64,000 nucleotides of DNA from CAZYBU01 sp964645775 (GTDB taxonomy: Bacteria > Spirochaetota > UBA4802 > UBA5550). The DNA lies in contig CAZYBU010000002.1 of the NCBI GenBank assembly GCA_964645775.1, positions 1 to 64,000 of the forward strand, read 5' to 3'. Positions 33,121 to 43,198 of the stretch are shown here, in pieces; position 1 is the first letter of the stretch, and the number at the start of each line of letters is the position of its first letter. The notes beneath the pieces are model-generated. The model was given only the letters and a program-made list of their open reading frames with translations, was not told where the DNA came from and ran no database searches. The position numbers were made by a program, and so were the translations under genes.

Positions 33121-35085
33121 CTATCGTCTCGCCAGGGTGCGTATCTTCTGATCCTCTTCTCCCAGTTGAGGAGCTTCATACTGGGAGATATTAATCTGCC
33201 CCCCTTCCAGGGAGAATTTCACATTGTTATAGGGATCCTTGAGCTGAAATTCTTCATATTTAACATAGATATCCACGCCGGGAAACGCCGTCCGCTCGGC
33301 GCAGATCTTACCCTTCTGTTCCAGCATATCGATGTATGAGTTCAATTCTTCCAGGTCCTGGTCTATGTCCGAAATCCTCTTCTCCAGCTTCCCTCTGCGG
33401 CCAGTCATGTCCTTGAGCATCTTCTCCTTTTCCTTGTTGAGCTTCTTAGCCTTCTGCTGGCTCTCAAGGGTCTGGATATTCTTCTGCATCTCATCTATCT
33501 CTTCCTGGTACTTCTCTTTCTGTGATTCCAGGTCCGATATCTGCTGAAGTACCTTCGGATTGATTCCCACCCTGACTTCGGTCTTGGTGGCGGCCTCGGC
33601 ACCGATATACCGGGCGTTTATCTCGTCCCCCGCGCGTATTTGACCGCCCATGATACGGGCCCTTCTTCCAACGCTGATCACCCGCTCTCCCGCGTCCACG
33701 TTGGAGTGCATAATACCCTCAGGTATGATAACATCTTTTTCGGCAACAATGGTGCAGGATTGGGCAAACTTGGCGTAGACACCGCCACCCGTAGACTCGA
33801 TACGTGCCCCTTCCCTTCCGGCGACACCCTGCCGGACGATAATATCTCCTTCCGCCTCCAGAAAGGCTTTCTGCACGGTCCCCTTGATCTCGATGTTACC
33901 CGCTGCCTTAACGGTGAAATTGTCCTGAACATTCCCGGAAACAATAACTGAACCGAGAAAAACGATATTCCCGGTCTCCAGGGAGACATCACCGTTGACA
34001 CGATAGACCGGTTCAACGCTGATTTTATTATTGGAGAAGACCACCTGACCGTTGATCTCAGCCGTGAGCTCGGTCCCATCTTCCGAAAGGATGGTTCCCT
34101 TGCCGTGCGTAATTTTGGTGTCCCTGCCTGACTTCGCCGTCAGCGGCTGATTGGTGATGGTCCTTCCGGGGATACCCTCTTCTGCCGGAACCTTAACGGC
34201 AAGCACCTGTCCAACGACCACGTTTTCAAGAAGTTCCCTGTCCTTGAAGTCGACGTTACCCTTCTCGTCCTCCTTGAACTCGACCTTGGAACTGTCGACC
34301 CGAACCTTGTAATCGATCCAGGCGTCCTCTCCATTCCTGGGCCATGTCCCTTCAGCGGCCAAAAGAGGCTGATTATAGTCCATCTCCTCCAGGTATTCAT
34401 CTATCCGCTCCCGGTTGATGCCTACAACAACACCCGCCTTCTTCAGGGCCTGCATCACTTCCTCTGTCTCCATGTGACGGCCGTAATAACGGGGAGGGAC
34501 GAAATGGACATAGGCCCTCATTTCGTCCTCGGAAATCTCCACGGTCATGGAACCGTCATATTCAGGATTCGGCGTCCAATCCTTAAGCTTAACAGGTTCC
34601 CCGCTCTGCTTCTTAACGGTCTTCTCAACAAGTCCCATATCGACGTCGGTAAGCTTCATGGAGTAGAGCTTATTGTTGACATCCATCAAATCCACCGGGT
34701 TGCCGTTGCCCCGGGGAGGTTCGACCTTCAGAAAAACCCCGCTCTTTGTTACACGCACCCTGAAGCGACCGTCCCTGTGCTTATCCTCCCGGGGAACGAT
34801 CGTGTCAGCCGAGAGTTTGTTCTCCAGTTCAGTCAGGTCACCATAATCTTCTGACTCACTCTTTATCGGTCGGACAACCACACGATAGGGCTGGCGTCCA
34901 AAACCGAAGAGACCCCGAGTGCCCTTTGCCAGAACCTCATAGTCGAGCATATGGACATCCACGCCGATATCTTCAGACGCAAGATCCAGGGCCTGACGGA
35001 CTGAATCGGCGTAAACCTCAATCGCGTCCTCGTCGATCGAGGTCCCGTCTTCGATTTCCATGAAAATATCTTTGAGGGTAGCCAT
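33121..35085 (-). CDS. fapA: Flagellar assembly protein A (FapA/DUF342)
   Basis: This is about 654 residues from ATG 35085; a TTG at 35121 overlaps fliA and is less likely, although no strong Shine-Dalgarno was seen. An N-terminal Jag-N/KhpB-like domain comes first (EVLAKGTRGLFGFGRQPYRVV, about 48-68). A large beta-helical DUF342 body follows (VNGDVSLETGNIVFLGSVIVSG and regular repeats), then a coiled coil (about 525-610). FapA-type proteins affect polar flagellar assembly or placement. It follows fliA directly. Confidence 0.85.
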   Translation of the reverse strand: MATLKDIFMEIEDGTSIDEDAIEVYADSVRQALDLASEDIGVDVHMLDYEVLAKGTRGLFGFGRQPYRVVVRPIKSESEDYGDLTELENKLSADTIVPREDKHRDGRFRVRVTKSGVFLKVEPPRGNGNPVDLMDVNNKLYSMKLTDVDMGLVEKTVKKQSGEPVKLKDWTPNPEYDGSMTVEISEDEMRAYVHFVPPRYYGRHMETEEVMQALKKAGVVVGINRERIDEYLEEMDYNQPLLAAEGTWPRNGEDAWIDYKVRVDSSKVEFKEDEKGNVDFKDRELLENVVVGQVLAVKVPAEEGIPGRTITNQPLTAKSGRDTKITHGKGTILSEDGTELTAEINGQVVFSNNKISVEPVYRVNGDVSLETGNIVFLGSVIVSGNVQDNFTVKAAGNIEIKGTVQKAFLEAEGDIIVRQGVAGREGARIESTGGGVYAKFAQSCTIVAEKDVIIPEGIMHSNVDAGERVISVGRRARIMGGQIRAGDEINARYIGAEAATKTEVRVGINPKVLQQISDLESQKEKYQEEIDEMQKNIQTLESQQKAKKLNKEKEKMLKDMTGRRGKLEKRISDIDQDLEELNSYIDMLEQKGKICAERTAFPGVDIYVKYEEFQLKDPYNNVKFSLEGGQINISQYEAPQLGEEDQKIRTLARR

Positions 35086-35089
35086 GGAT

Positions 35090-35890
35090 TCAGCCCACGA
35101 TATTCGACTTGATCCTTCCAAGCCGGCCCCTGAGCCTCATAATGGCTTTTGTATGCAGCTGAGATACCCGGCTCTCCGTCACCTCAAGAACCTCACCAAT
35201 CTCCTTGAGGGTCAGGTCCTCATAGTAATAGAGAACGATGACCTTCTTCTCCTTATCCGGAAGCTTCCGGATGGCGTCTATGATGTGGTCCTTGATCTCT
35301 TCCTTTTCAACGAGTACGTCCGGGTTCATGCTCTCAGGAGCTTCCAGGGTCTCCAGGATGGATAGCTCATCACTGTCATCGCCCAGGTACCAGATATCAT
35401 TAAGGGAAAGCATGGAGGTCCCGGACAGCTTGTTCATAAGGGACTGGAACTCCTCATTCGAGACGCCGAGTTCCTTCGCGATCTCATCGTCCTCAACGGT
35501 TCGTCCCAGTTTGTTTTCCAGGTCCGAGATGACCTGTTCTATCTGTTTCGCCTTCTGCCGGATGGATCTTGGTATCCAGTCAATGGAGCGCAATTCATCA
35601 AATATTGCACCCCGGATACGGGTCATGGCGTACGTCTTGAACTTGATTCCGCGTTCAGGGTCAAATTTGCTGATAGCGTCGATGAGTCCGAATATCCCGT
35701 AGGATACAAGGTCGTCAAATTCTATGGTATGGGGCATTCCCATGGCGACCTTACCCGCCACGTATTTTACCAGGGGGGCGTATTTTATTACGAAGTAGTC
35801 GCGGACAAGTTTCTCTTCATCCTTGAGAAAACGTTCCCAGAGCTTATCTTCCCCTACTGCATCCAGTTCCCTGAAGGTCTTATCATTCAT
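35090..35890 (-). CDS. fliA: Flagellar sigma factor sigma-28
   Basis: The 266-residue FliA/WhiG sigma factor has region 2 with FDDLVSYGIFGLIDAISKFD and TYAMTRIRGAIFDELR. Region 3 begins at WIPRSIRQKAKQIE and region 4 at LTLKEIGEVLEVTESRVSQLHTKAI. It directs transcription of late motility genes and is held by FlgM (23348-23641), whose promoter matches its consensus. It lies within the operon, 21 bp after the two-helix protein gene. The identification is secure. Confidence 0.95.
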   Translation of the reverse strand: MNDKTFRELDAVGEDKLWERFLKDEEKLVRDYFVIKYAPLVKYVAGKVAMGMPHTIEFDDLVSYGIFGLIDAISKFDPERGIKFKTYAMTRIRGAIFDELRSIDWIPRSIRQKAKQIEQVISDLENKLGRTVEDDEIAKELGVSNEEFQSLMNKLSGTSMLSLNDIWYLGDDSDELSILETLEAPESMNPDVLVEKEEIKDHIIDAIRKLPDKEKKVIVLYYYEDLTLKEIGEVLEVTESRVSQLHTKAIMRLRGRLGRIKSNIVG

Positions 35891-35911
35891 AAAAAACCAG
35901 CCCGGTACCCA

Positions 35912-36466
35912 TTACTTTTCATCCCTGTTCATCATCGTACGAATGGCCTGGGCCATAAGTTTAGGCTCGTACTTCATGTTTTCCGCCATAACAATGTGTT
36001 TGCCCATCTTGCTTTCTGAACCACCTGTTCCGGTCTCCAGGGAGTCATCCAGATTGGCCCCGGATGTCACAGATGGAATATCATCTCCTGACAGTTCGCT
36101 GAAACCTTCTGTTGTTCCCAAATCGGTTTCCGCTTCTACGTTGCCTCCGGAAGCGGTCTCTGTCATAACCGGTTCCTCATCCAGGGTTACGTCAATACCT
36201 GTGGCATCCTGCTCTTCACGGGCCTTCTGTCCCTCTTTTTCATGAACAACCGGTTCGTAGATCTCCGGAACAAAGCGCTTAACAACAAGGATAGCGCCGT
36301 AACCGATTCCGGCGAAGATGGGAGTCATGATAGCGGCTCGAAGAAAAATTGTTCCGATAGGCACCCCCGAAATCAAACCGGTAAACAGAGAAAGAACAAA
36401 GGCCACTGTGGCAAAGGCGATGGCTGCTTTAATTTCAGATCCGATATGTTTTAAAAAATCCATCAA
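35912..36466 (-). CDS. Two-helix membrane protein between flhG and fliA
   Basis: The protein has 184 residues: two hydrophobic helices (about 13-34 and 38-62), then an acidic Thr/Ser/Gly-rich linker of about 80 residues, and a conserved-looking C-terminal tail (KYEPKLMAQAIRTMMNRDE). Proteins of this layout occur between flhG and fliA in other spirochaete-like clusters; the function is unknown. A candidate sigma-70 promoter at 36511-36540 would drive it together with fliA and fapA. Confidence 0.7.
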   Translation of the reverse strand: MMDFLKHIGSEIKAAIAFATVAFVLSLFTGLISGVPIGTIFLRAAIMTPIFAGIGYGAILVVKRFVPEIYEPVVHEKEGQKAREEQDATGIDVTLDEEPVMTETASGGNVEAETDLGTTEGFSELSGDDIPSVTSGANLDDSLETGTGGSESKMGKHIVMAENMKYEPKLMAQAIRTMMNRDEK

Positions 36467-36510
36467 CCTTCTCTATCACCATATTACATCCAGAATAACC
36501 TTAAGGCCCT

Positions 36511-36540
36511 TTTATACAATCTAAGAATAAAAAATGACAA
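36511..36540 (-). promoter_or_regulatory. Candidate promoter before the fliA transcription unit
   Basis: TTGTCA (36535-36540) and TATAAA (36511-36516), each 5 of 6 to consensus, are 18 bp apart in the 102-bp gap after flhG. It could give fliA-fapA-cheR-cheD a supply of transcript separate from the flhA part. Confidence 0.45.
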
Positions 36541-36568
36541 ATCAAGCCCTTTTTTCCACATAGACTTT

Positions 36569-37459
36569 TCATGTATCATCGTCAACCATATCATCATCCC
36601 TCTCTTCGGAAGGGAAGAGCTTCTGAAAGAAACCTGCGATTCCCGATTGTTTCTTCTCATCGATTTCCCTGTTCAAAAGCCTGTCGGCAATCGACATGAT
36701 ACAGCCGGAGGCCTTCGACTTTGGATAGGTGACGATAAAAGGCTTCTGGTTACGGATCGACTTCGGCACCATGCTGTCATCAAAGACGAAACCGAGATCT
36801 TCAACCTTGATATTTAAAAACTGTCCGGCAATATTGATGACCCTCTGGGCCACTCTCCGACCCTCTGAAACCGACTGTACCCGGTTCACGATAAGTTTTA
36901 TATTTTTGTCCGGTGTCTGCGAAGCTATCGACTTTATGATGCCGTACGCGTCTGTTATGGCTGTCGGTTCAGGAGTCGTAACCACGATAACCTCGTCAGC
37001 CGCCACCACAAAGCTTATGACGTTCTGGGACACACCGGCGCCCGTATCAACTACGAGAAAATCATCGTTCTCCAGCTCTCCCAGTGCCGATATAAACTCC
37101 TCCCTCTGCCGGTTGTCCAGGTTTGCCAGCTGGTGAAAACCGGAAGCGCCGGCAATGATCTTAATCCCCTCCGGAACCTCGATCAGGATGTCCTTCAGTT
37201 TTTTCTTTCCTTTAATAACATGATAAAGATTAAACTTCGGTATAATCCCCAGTATCACGTTTATATTGGCCAGGCCCAGGTCACCGTCCAGAACCGTAAC
37301 GGACGATCCCCTCCTTGCCAGAGCGATGGCAAGTCCAACCGCAACACTGGTTTTGCCCACGCCTCCCTTTCCGCTCGTTATTGCTATGGTACGTATCTTC
37401 TTTACCGGTGAATCCGAATTTTGAAGAACCAGTTTCCTAAGGTTAGCCGCCTGATCCAC
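36569..37459 (-). CDS. flhG: Flagellar number regulator FlhG (MinD-like ATPase)
   Basis: The 296-residue protein is a deviant-Walker ParA/MinD ATPase: ITSGKGGVGKTSVAVGLA (P-loop), DGDLGLANINVILG and FLVVDTGAG. It has a short N-terminal helix that usually binds FlhF (MDQAANLRKLV, a DQAxxLR-type motif) and an amphipathic C-terminal part. It controls flagellar number and position with FlhF. The start is GTG, with AAGGAGGT five bases upstream. It begins 12 bp after flhF. Confidence 0.94.
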   Translation of the reverse strand: MDQAANLRKLVLQNSDSPVKKIRTIAITSGKGGVGKTSVAVGLAIALARRGSSVTVLDGDLGLANINVILGIIPKFNLYHVIKGKKKLKDILIEVPEGIKIIAGASGFHQLANLDNRQREEFISALGELENDDFLVVDTGAGVSQNVISFVVAADEVIVVTTPEPTAITDAYGIIKSIASQTPDKNIKLIVNRVQSVSEGRRVAQRVINIAGQFLNIKVEDLGFVFDDSMVPKSIRNQKPFIVTYPKSKASGCIMSIADRLLNREIDEKKQSGIAGFFQKLFPSEERDDDMVDDDT

Positions 37460-37471
37460 AGGGGACCTCCT

Positions 37472-38833
37472 TTACTCTGTGGTGGCGGTTCCCATCATGA
37501 GTTCAACAATACCATCCGTTGTCGCCACCGCGATATCATTGGGAACCTCCTGCCCATTCGTAATATATGAGATGGGCTTATTATATTTATCGGCAACATT
37601 CACCACATTCCCAATAGCAGAGGTCTCATCAACCTTGGTAATTATGACACTGTCGTAATCAAGTACATCAAATGCGTGAAAGACGTCATCCAGGTCGCTC
37701 CTCTTTGTGGTGGCACTGACGCAGAGAACCTTTTCCACTTCCATATCGATACTTTCAGCGAAACTCCTGATCTCGGAAAGCTTTACCTCGTTCCTGTGGC
37801 TTCGTCCCGAGGTGTCTACCAGCACAATATCGGACCTGTCATCCAGAAGGTGTTCCCTGAAGGCTTTCTGGTCCGATAGGGCGCTAATGGGAATCCCCAT
37901 GATCTCGGCGTATTTTTTCAGCTGTTCCGTGGCTGCTATGCGGTAATTATCGATGGTCACGAAGGATACCTTCTTCGATTCTCTGAGTGCGTAAAGGGCG
38001 CCCAGTTTTGCCATGGTCGTGGTCTTACCTACTCCTGTCGGTCCAACGAACATGATGACTTTTCTTCTTTTGCCGACTTCTATGGGACCGGTCGTCACGA
38101 TTTTACTTTTAAGAAGATCCTTCAGACTTTTTTCGATGGAGTATTTATTTCTTAGTTCATCTCCTGGAAGACTCTTTTTAACCTCTGAAAGAAGACGGAT
38201 AGACTCATCACTCTCAAAATCGTTTTTGAGAAGCAGGTCCTGGAATTCTCCCATGGGTCCCTCTTCCCTGGAAGGGTTCGTGCCGGTTTTCTGGTCCATC
38301 AGTTTCTGGAGAGACCTTCGTATCTCAGCAAACTCCCGCTCGAAATCCCCGATGTCCCTGGAGGCCCGGGAGGCCTCCTGTGTGGCCTCCACCTCATCTC
38401 GGGACATCAGGTTTTTCAGAAGCTCGCGCTCTCTATCCATGTCATATTCGCCGGCATCCTTCACCCGCTTATCCTTTTCACCCCGGGAGAGAGAGGTATT
38501 TATGGCGTCTATACTCTGCTGCATATCACGAATCCTCTCATATCCGGATGAAGGGTCCGCGGGTGAAGTCCTTTTAAGCTCCCGGGCCATATCGTTCTTT
38601 TCCCCGACTGTTACATTTATCTTCTTATGCTCTTCAGTCAGTTTCTTTAATCCCTTTCTTTCCTGGATAGCGGCCGTTAGTTCCACCACCTCCTTGCCGA
38701 AGAGACGAGATTTTAAGATTCCGCCTTCCCGCACGTACCTGTGACTTATGGGAATGGCGTCGTCCCCGTGCTGTCTTCGCAGCTCCATGAGAGCCTCGGT
38801 ATAGTCCTTTGAGCGGATCTTCACGTATTTCAT
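37472..38833 (-). CDS. flhF: Flagellar biosynthesis GTPase FlhF
   Basis: FlhF is an SRP-type GTPase that sets the site of flagellar assembly. The 453-residue protein has a basic/variable B domain and an N domain. The G domain carries FVGPTGVGKTTTMAKLGA, TIDNYRIAATEQLKKYA, VDTSGRSHRN and ITKVDETSAIGN. The N-terminus (MKYVKIRSKDYTEAL) is typical. It lies between flhA and flhG in the usual order. Residues needed for GTP binding are all present. Confidence 0.95.
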   Translation of the reverse strand: MKYVKIRSKDYTEALMELRRQHGDDAIPISHRYVREGGILKSRLFGKEVVELTAAIQERKGLKKLTEEHKKINVTVGEKNDMARELKRTSPADPSSGYERIRDMQQSIDAINTSLSRGEKDKRVKDAGEYDMDRERELLKNLMSRDEVEATQEASRASRDIGDFEREFAEIRRSLQKLMDQKTGTNPSREEGPMGEFQDLLLKNDFESDESIRLLSEVKKSLPGDELRNKYSIEKSLKDLLKSKIVTTGPIEVGKRRKVIMFVGPTGVGKTTTMAKLGALYALRESKKVSFVTIDNYRIAATEQLKKYAEIMGIPISALSDQKAFREHLLDDRSDIVLVDTSGRSHRNEVKLSEIRSFAESIDMEVEKVLCVSATTKRSDLDDVFHAFDVLDYDSVIITKVDETSAIGNVVNVADKYNKPISYITNGQEVPNDIAVATTDGIVELMMGTATTE

Positions 38834-38869
38834 GTCAGTACCTCGTATCCCTGAAATGGATTATGTTTC

Positions 38870-40966
38870 TCAGGCTGCGCTCGACATAAGGGCCGACGCC
38901 ACCACCTGTACGTTCACGGATGATGTTATTTCATTATAGGAGAGGACTACCGGAGACGGCACCTCCCTCTCCAGTAAGGCAAAGGTAACGCTCCTGATCT
39001 GCGGCGCCACCAGGTAGACCGGAGAATGCCCCGCCTGGCTCGACTTCGTGTGGGCATCGAGCAGGGCCCGGACCACCTGGCCGTGCTGATCAGGCGGTAT
39101 GGCCAGGACCCTCCCCTCCACGGGATCATCATGAATGGCGTTGTTGATCATAGACTCGATTTCCGGGTCCACTGTGATAACATAGAGGGTGCCGTCTTCA
39201 CCCGCGTGCTCGCTGGCGATCTGGCGGGCCAGGGCCTGGCGCACATACTCGGTAAGCATGCCGCTGTCCTTGGTATACTGAACGTAGTTGCCCAGAGTCT
39301 CCAGTATAGTAACCATGTTACGGATCGATACCCGTTCCCGGAGAAGGTTCTGGAGAACCTTCTGAATTTCCCCGAGATTCATGTTCTCCATGATCTCTCC
39401 TGTAACGGCCGGGTAGTCCTCCTTCACGTTGTCTATAAGCTGTTGAACTTCCTGGCGTCCCAGGATCTCGTCCGCGTTCCGCTTGATTATCTCCGTGAGG
39501 TGAGTGGCGACGATGGTGGGACAGTCGACCACGGTGTATCCCCTGCTCTCTGCCAGGTCCCTCGAGTCAGGCTCGATCCAGATGGCCTTGAGACCGAAAA
39601 CCGGTTCCGTGAATTCCTGGCCCTCGATGCGGTCAACCACGTCTCCGGCGTCCATGGCCATAAGCTTGCCCACCTGCAGGGGACCGCCGGCTACTTCCAC
39701 TCCCTTAATCTGGATGGAATAATGCTGGGGCTCAAGTTCCATGTTGTCCCGTATCCGTATAGGGGGAACGATCAGTCCCATATCAAGGGCCGTTCGACGT
39801 CGGATGTTGGTAATCCTGTCAAGAAGGGTCCCTCCCTGTTCAGGATCGACCAGGGGAATGAGATTGTATCCGATCTCCACCTCCAGGGAATCTACATGGA
39901 TATAGGGAAGAACGGATTCCGGTTTCTGCTGACGGATGGCCGCCTCCTGCTCCTGTTTCTCCGCTCTCTCAAGCTCTTCGTCCCGGGTCTGGGAGAGTAA
40001 ATAGCCGAGACCTGCAATACCGCCGGCCAGGAGAATCAGGGGTATCTTCGGGAAACCGGGAATGAGAATGGCAGCGGCCAGGGCGCCTGCCGTTATGTAG
40101 AGGGCCCGGGGCTGGGAACCGAGCTGGTTCGCGAAATCCTTGCCCAGGTTATCGTCGGAAACGGCCCGGGTAACGATAATACCGGTTGCCGTCGTAATCA
40201 GGAGGGATGGAATCTGACTTACCAGTCCATCCCCTATGGATAATAGGGTATAGGTCTGCACGGCTACCTCGTAGGTCTCACCCCGCATGACCATACCGAC
40301 GATGAACCCGCCGATAATATTAATGATAGTAATAACAATACCTACCCGAACGTCTCCCTGGACGAACTTGGAAGCACCATCCATGGCGCCGTAAAAGTCG
40401 GCCTCCCTTCGTATCTCTTTTCTCTGGATCTTCGCTTCCTGTTCGGTCAGAACACCGTTTGCCAGGTCGGAATCGATGCTCATCTGTTTGCCCGGCATGG
40501 CATCCAGGGTAAATCGGGCTGCGACCTCGGCCGTCCGGGTGGCGCCCTTGGTGATTACGATAAACTGCACGGCCACCAGGATGATAAATATGATGAAACC
40601 GACAACATAGTTTCCGCCCACAACAAACTCTCCGAAGGTCCGGACAATTTTACCGTCAAAGGCGGCACCATTTATTAGAATAAGGCGGGTGGAAGAAACA
40701 TTCAGCGCCAGGCGGAAGACCGTTGTAATAAGTAAAAGAGATGGAAATATCGTAAAGTCGAATGACCTCGGCACGAACATAACGATCATCAGGGTTAACA
40801 GTCCCATCATAATACTGAGGGCCATGAGGAAATCGAGTATCAGAGTGGGCAGGGGTATGATAAGCATGCCGACAACCGCCACCACGCCTATGCCTACCAG
40901 TATGTCGGTCTTCTGCATCCAGGCCAGATTCAGGCTCTGCAATGCTCCTGTCTGATTCTCAGCCAT
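38870..40966 (-). CDS. flhA: Flagellar export protein FlhA
   Basis: FlhA is the large gate subunit of the flagellar type III export apparatus. The 698-residue protein has an N-terminal membrane half (about 1-340, roughly eight helices) and a C-terminal cytoplasmic domain that forms the substrate-docking ring. The FHIPEP-type loop is visible as RFTLDAMPGKQMSIDSDL, with GAMDGASKFVQGD just after. It sits between flhB and flhF. Length and motifs are normal. Confidence 0.96.
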   Translation of the reverse strand: MAENQTGALQSLNLAWMQKTDILVGIGVVAVVGMLIIPLPTLILDFLMALSIMMGLLTLMIVMFVPRSFDFTIFPSLLLITTVFRLALNVSSTRLILINGAAFDGKIVRTFGEFVVGGNYVVGFIIFIILVAVQFIVITKGATRTAEVAARFTLDAMPGKQMSIDSDLANGVLTEQEAKIQRKEIRREADFYGAMDGASKFVQGDVRVGIVITIINIIGGFIVGMVMRGETYEVAVQTYTLLSIGDGLVSQIPSLLITTATGIIVTRAVSDDNLGKDFANQLGSQPRALYITAGALAAAILIPGFPKIPLILLAGGIAGLGYLLSQTRDEELERAEKQEQEAAIRQQKPESVLPYIHVDSLEVEIGYNLIPLVDPEQGGTLLDRITNIRRRTALDMGLIVPPIRIRDNMELEPQHYSIQIKGVEVAGGPLQVGKLMAMDAGDVVDRIEGQEFTEPVFGLKAIWIEPDSRDLAESRGYTVVDCPTIVATHLTEIIKRNADEILGRQEVQQLIDNVKEDYPAVTGEIMENMNLGEIQKVLQNLLRERVSIRNMVTILETLGNYVQYTKDSGMLTEYVRQALARQIASEHAGEDGTLYVITVDPEIESMINNAIHDDPVEGRVLAIPPDQHGQVVRALLDAHTKSSQAGHSPVYLVAPQIRSVTFALLEREVPSPVVLSYNEITSSVNVQVVASALMSSAA

Positions 40967-40987
40967 AAGAGGTATCCCTTTTTACTT

Positions 40988-42142
40988 TCATATCGCTTCT
41001 TTGTATTCCCGTTTCCGATAGAGTTCCGCGTAGACCAAAGAGACCGCGTAGAACAGGTCCTCCGGAATCTGGTCCCCCACGTTCAGTGTCTGGTACATCT
41101 CACGGGCAAGGGGCCGATTCTCAATGATGGCGACCCCGTTCTCCCGGGCGATCTCCCGAATCTTCAGGGCAATATTATCCATGCCCCTGGCCACCACCTC
41201 AGGGGCAATCATGATATCCCGGTCATACCTCAGGGCCACCGCAAAATGAGTAGGGTTTGTAACCACTACGTCCGCCCGGGGGACCTCCTGAACCATGTTC
41301 TTCATGACCATCTCCCTCTGCATTTCACGGAGGCGGGCCTTAAGGTGCGGGTCCCCCATGGTCTCTTTCAATTCTTCCTTGAGTTCTTCCTTTCTCATTT
41401 TCAAGGACTCGCGGTGTTCCATACGCTGAAATATATAATCCGGTATGGAGAGGATGAGAAGAAGCACGGAGGACCAGATGATGATCTTAAGTCCGCTTAT
41501 AAGTATTATCTTAAGAGCCGCGGATACAGCGATATCAGGTGTCTTCATGATCTTATAAAAGTCATGGGAGATGATAAGATACGCGGCCACACTCACAACG
41601 ATGACCTTGAAGACAGACTTGAACAGGTTCATGGCCACCTGTTTGGAAAAGAGGACTTTCTTCATGATGGTAGCCGGATCAAACTTCATCCGGTTCAGAT
41701 CCGGCTTCAAAGGATGTGCCGTGAAGAGCCATCCCACCTGAGCAACGTTGGCAACCACGGCGGCAACCATGGAGGCTATAAAAACAGGCGCCAGAATCTT
41801 GCCCACCTCCCCGATTACGGCAAAGAAGATATTGGCCAGGGACCTCGAAGTAATGCTCAGGGAGGTGAAATTCCCCAGGAAGAAACTTGTCATGGCGGCC
41901 AGGGAGCTGTAGATCATGGGACTGAAGGCGAAAATGACAAGCATGCCGGAGATAACTACGAGAGCAGGGGCAAGCTCCTGGCTCTTGGCCACCTGTCCCT
42001 TCTCCCTCGCTTCCCGGATCTTTTTCTCGGTCGGATCTTCCGTACGGCCTTCATCCTCCGCCGCGAAAAGCTGAAGATCAAACCTGAGAAGCGTTGAGGG
42101 CTCCTCCTTCCAGGGATTATATGTAACAGCCGGTACGGTCAT
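40988..42142 (-). CDS. flhB: Flagellar export protein FlhB
   Basis: FlhB switches export specificity from hook to filament by cutting itself. The 384-residue protein has four membrane helices and a cytoplasmic domain with the autocleavage site NPTH (in VVTNPTHFAVALRYD, about residue 295). The N-terminal EDPTEKKIREAREKGQV is the FlhB signature. It lies directly before fliR in the operon sense (1 bp gap to fliR's stop). The extended N-terminus (about 30 residues ahead of the signature) may include extra codons. Confidence 0.95.
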   Translation of the reverse strand: MTVPAVTYNPWKEEPSTLLRFDLQLFAAEDEGRTEDPTEKKIREAREKGQVAKSQELAPALVVISGMLVIFAFSPMIYSSLAAMTSFFLGNFTSLSITSRSLANIFFAVIGEVGKILAPVFIASMVAAVVANVAQVGWLFTAHPLKPDLNRMKFDPATIMKKVLFSKQVAMNLFKSVFKVIVVSVAAYLIISHDFYKIMKTPDIAVSAALKIILISGLKIIIWSSVLLLILSIPDYIFQRMEHRESLKMRKEELKEELKETMGDPHLKARLREMQREMVMKNMVQEVPRADVVVTNPTHFAVALRYDRDIMIAPEVVARGMDNIALKIREIARENGVAIIENRPLAREMYQTLNVGDQIPEDLFYAVSLVYAELYRKREYKEAI

Positions 42143-42143
42143 A

Positions 42144-42923
42144 TCATCCTGGCCAATGTAGAAGTGTCTGGTTAATCAGATTAAATATCCTCTCCAGGGA
42201 GACCCTCATGATCCGGACAATCAGCGGTGTGATAAGAAAGAGAACGACAAAGGCCGTAAGTATCTTGAAGGGGAACCCGAGCATCATGATATTCATCTGG
42301 GGCGCCACTTTGGCGAGAATCCCCATGCTTACGGAGACGAGAAAGATGGTTCCCACAACCGGCAGGGCGATCTTCAGGGCCACCATGAACATCCCGCTGA
42401 AGGCATAGAGAATCCCTTCCATGTATGTTCCCGCCGCTGATCTGTCTATGGGCATGAAGGGAGCAAGTTCAAAAGAACGGTAGATGGCATCCACGAGAAT
42501 ATGATGTCCCTCCATGGCCAGGAAGACAAGCAGGCCGATAAGATTTTTAAGCTGCCCCACCAGAGGGACGGAGACCTGGCCCAGAGGATCCAGTACTTCG
42601 TTAATACCGAAACCGATCTGCACGGCGAAATACTGACCTGAAAGCTGAAAAGCGGCGAAGATAACGTTTACGAGAAAACCGATGAAAAGACCGATGGCAA
42701 TTTGTTGCAGAACAAGAAGCATGTACCGTCCCGTATCTCCAGGAATCTTGAAACCGGCCCCGATCACCATGGGAAAGATCACGATAGATATCATAAAGGC
42801 GAGCGTAAAACGGATACGCGCAGGGATAACTCCGCTTGAGAAAAAGGGTGCGACCGCGAAGAGGGCCGCAAGCCTGGTCATAACAAGGAGAAAGGCCTGA
42901 AAACTGTATATCACGAATAACAT
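42144..42923 (-). CDS. fliR: Flagellar export protein FliR
   Basis: The 259-residue integral membrane protein has about six helices and is a subunit of the FliPQR export gate. Motifs SSGVIPARIRFTLAFMISI and QIAIGLFIGFLVNVIFAAFQLSGQYFAVQIGFG match the family. It overlaps fliQ by one base and precedes flhB. The normal length and gene order support the call. Confidence 0.94.
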   Translation of the reverse strand: MLFVIYSFQAFLLVMTRLAALFAVAPFFSSGVIPARIRFTLAFMISIVIFPMVIGAGFKIPGDTGRYMLLVLQQIAIGLFIGFLVNVIFAAFQLSGQYFAVQIGFGINEVLDPLGQVSVPLVGQLKNLIGLLVFLAMEGHHILVDAIYRSFELAPFMPIDRSAAGTYMEGILYAFSGMFMVALKIALPVVGTIFLVSVSMGILAKVAPQMNIMMLGFPFKILTAFVVLFLITPLIVRIMRVSLERIFNLINQTLLHWPG

Positions 42924-43195
42924 CAGCCGAGCCCTATCTTCTCAATCATTCCAAAAATATTTGCCGTAAAGGCGACCAGAGTACGCACAATCCAGGCGCC
43001 AAAAATAATCAGGGAGAGGAAGATAGAAACGATCTTGGGCACGAAAGTCAGGGTCTGCTCCTGGATCGATGTGGTGGTCTGAAAAATTGCCACAACCAGG
43101 CCCACGAGCATCCCTATGCCGAGGAGAGGGGCAGAGACAATAAGTATCGTCATCAAAGCTTCTCTCAGCAGTTGAATTACCATCACGTCGGTCAT
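42923..43195 (-). CDS. fliQ: Flagellar export protein FliQ
   Basis: FliQ is a 90-residue, two-helix subunit of the export gate. The motifs LLREALMTILIVSAPLLGIGM and VAIFQTTTSIQEQTLTFVPKI are diagnostic. It lies between fliP (3 bp away) and fliR (1-bp overlap), so the three are co-translated. Confidence 0.95.
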   Translation of the reverse strand: MTDVMVIQLLREALMTILIVSAPLLGIGMLVGLVVAIFQTTTSIQEQTLTFVPKIVSIFLSLIIFGAWIVRTLVAFTANIFGMIEKIGLG

Positions 43196-43198
43196 GGA

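Noticed and set aside
39026..40000. 324-codon plus-strand ORF opposite flhA
   Set aside because: It lies wholly antisense to a clear flhA, lacks a start signal and shows no family similarity.
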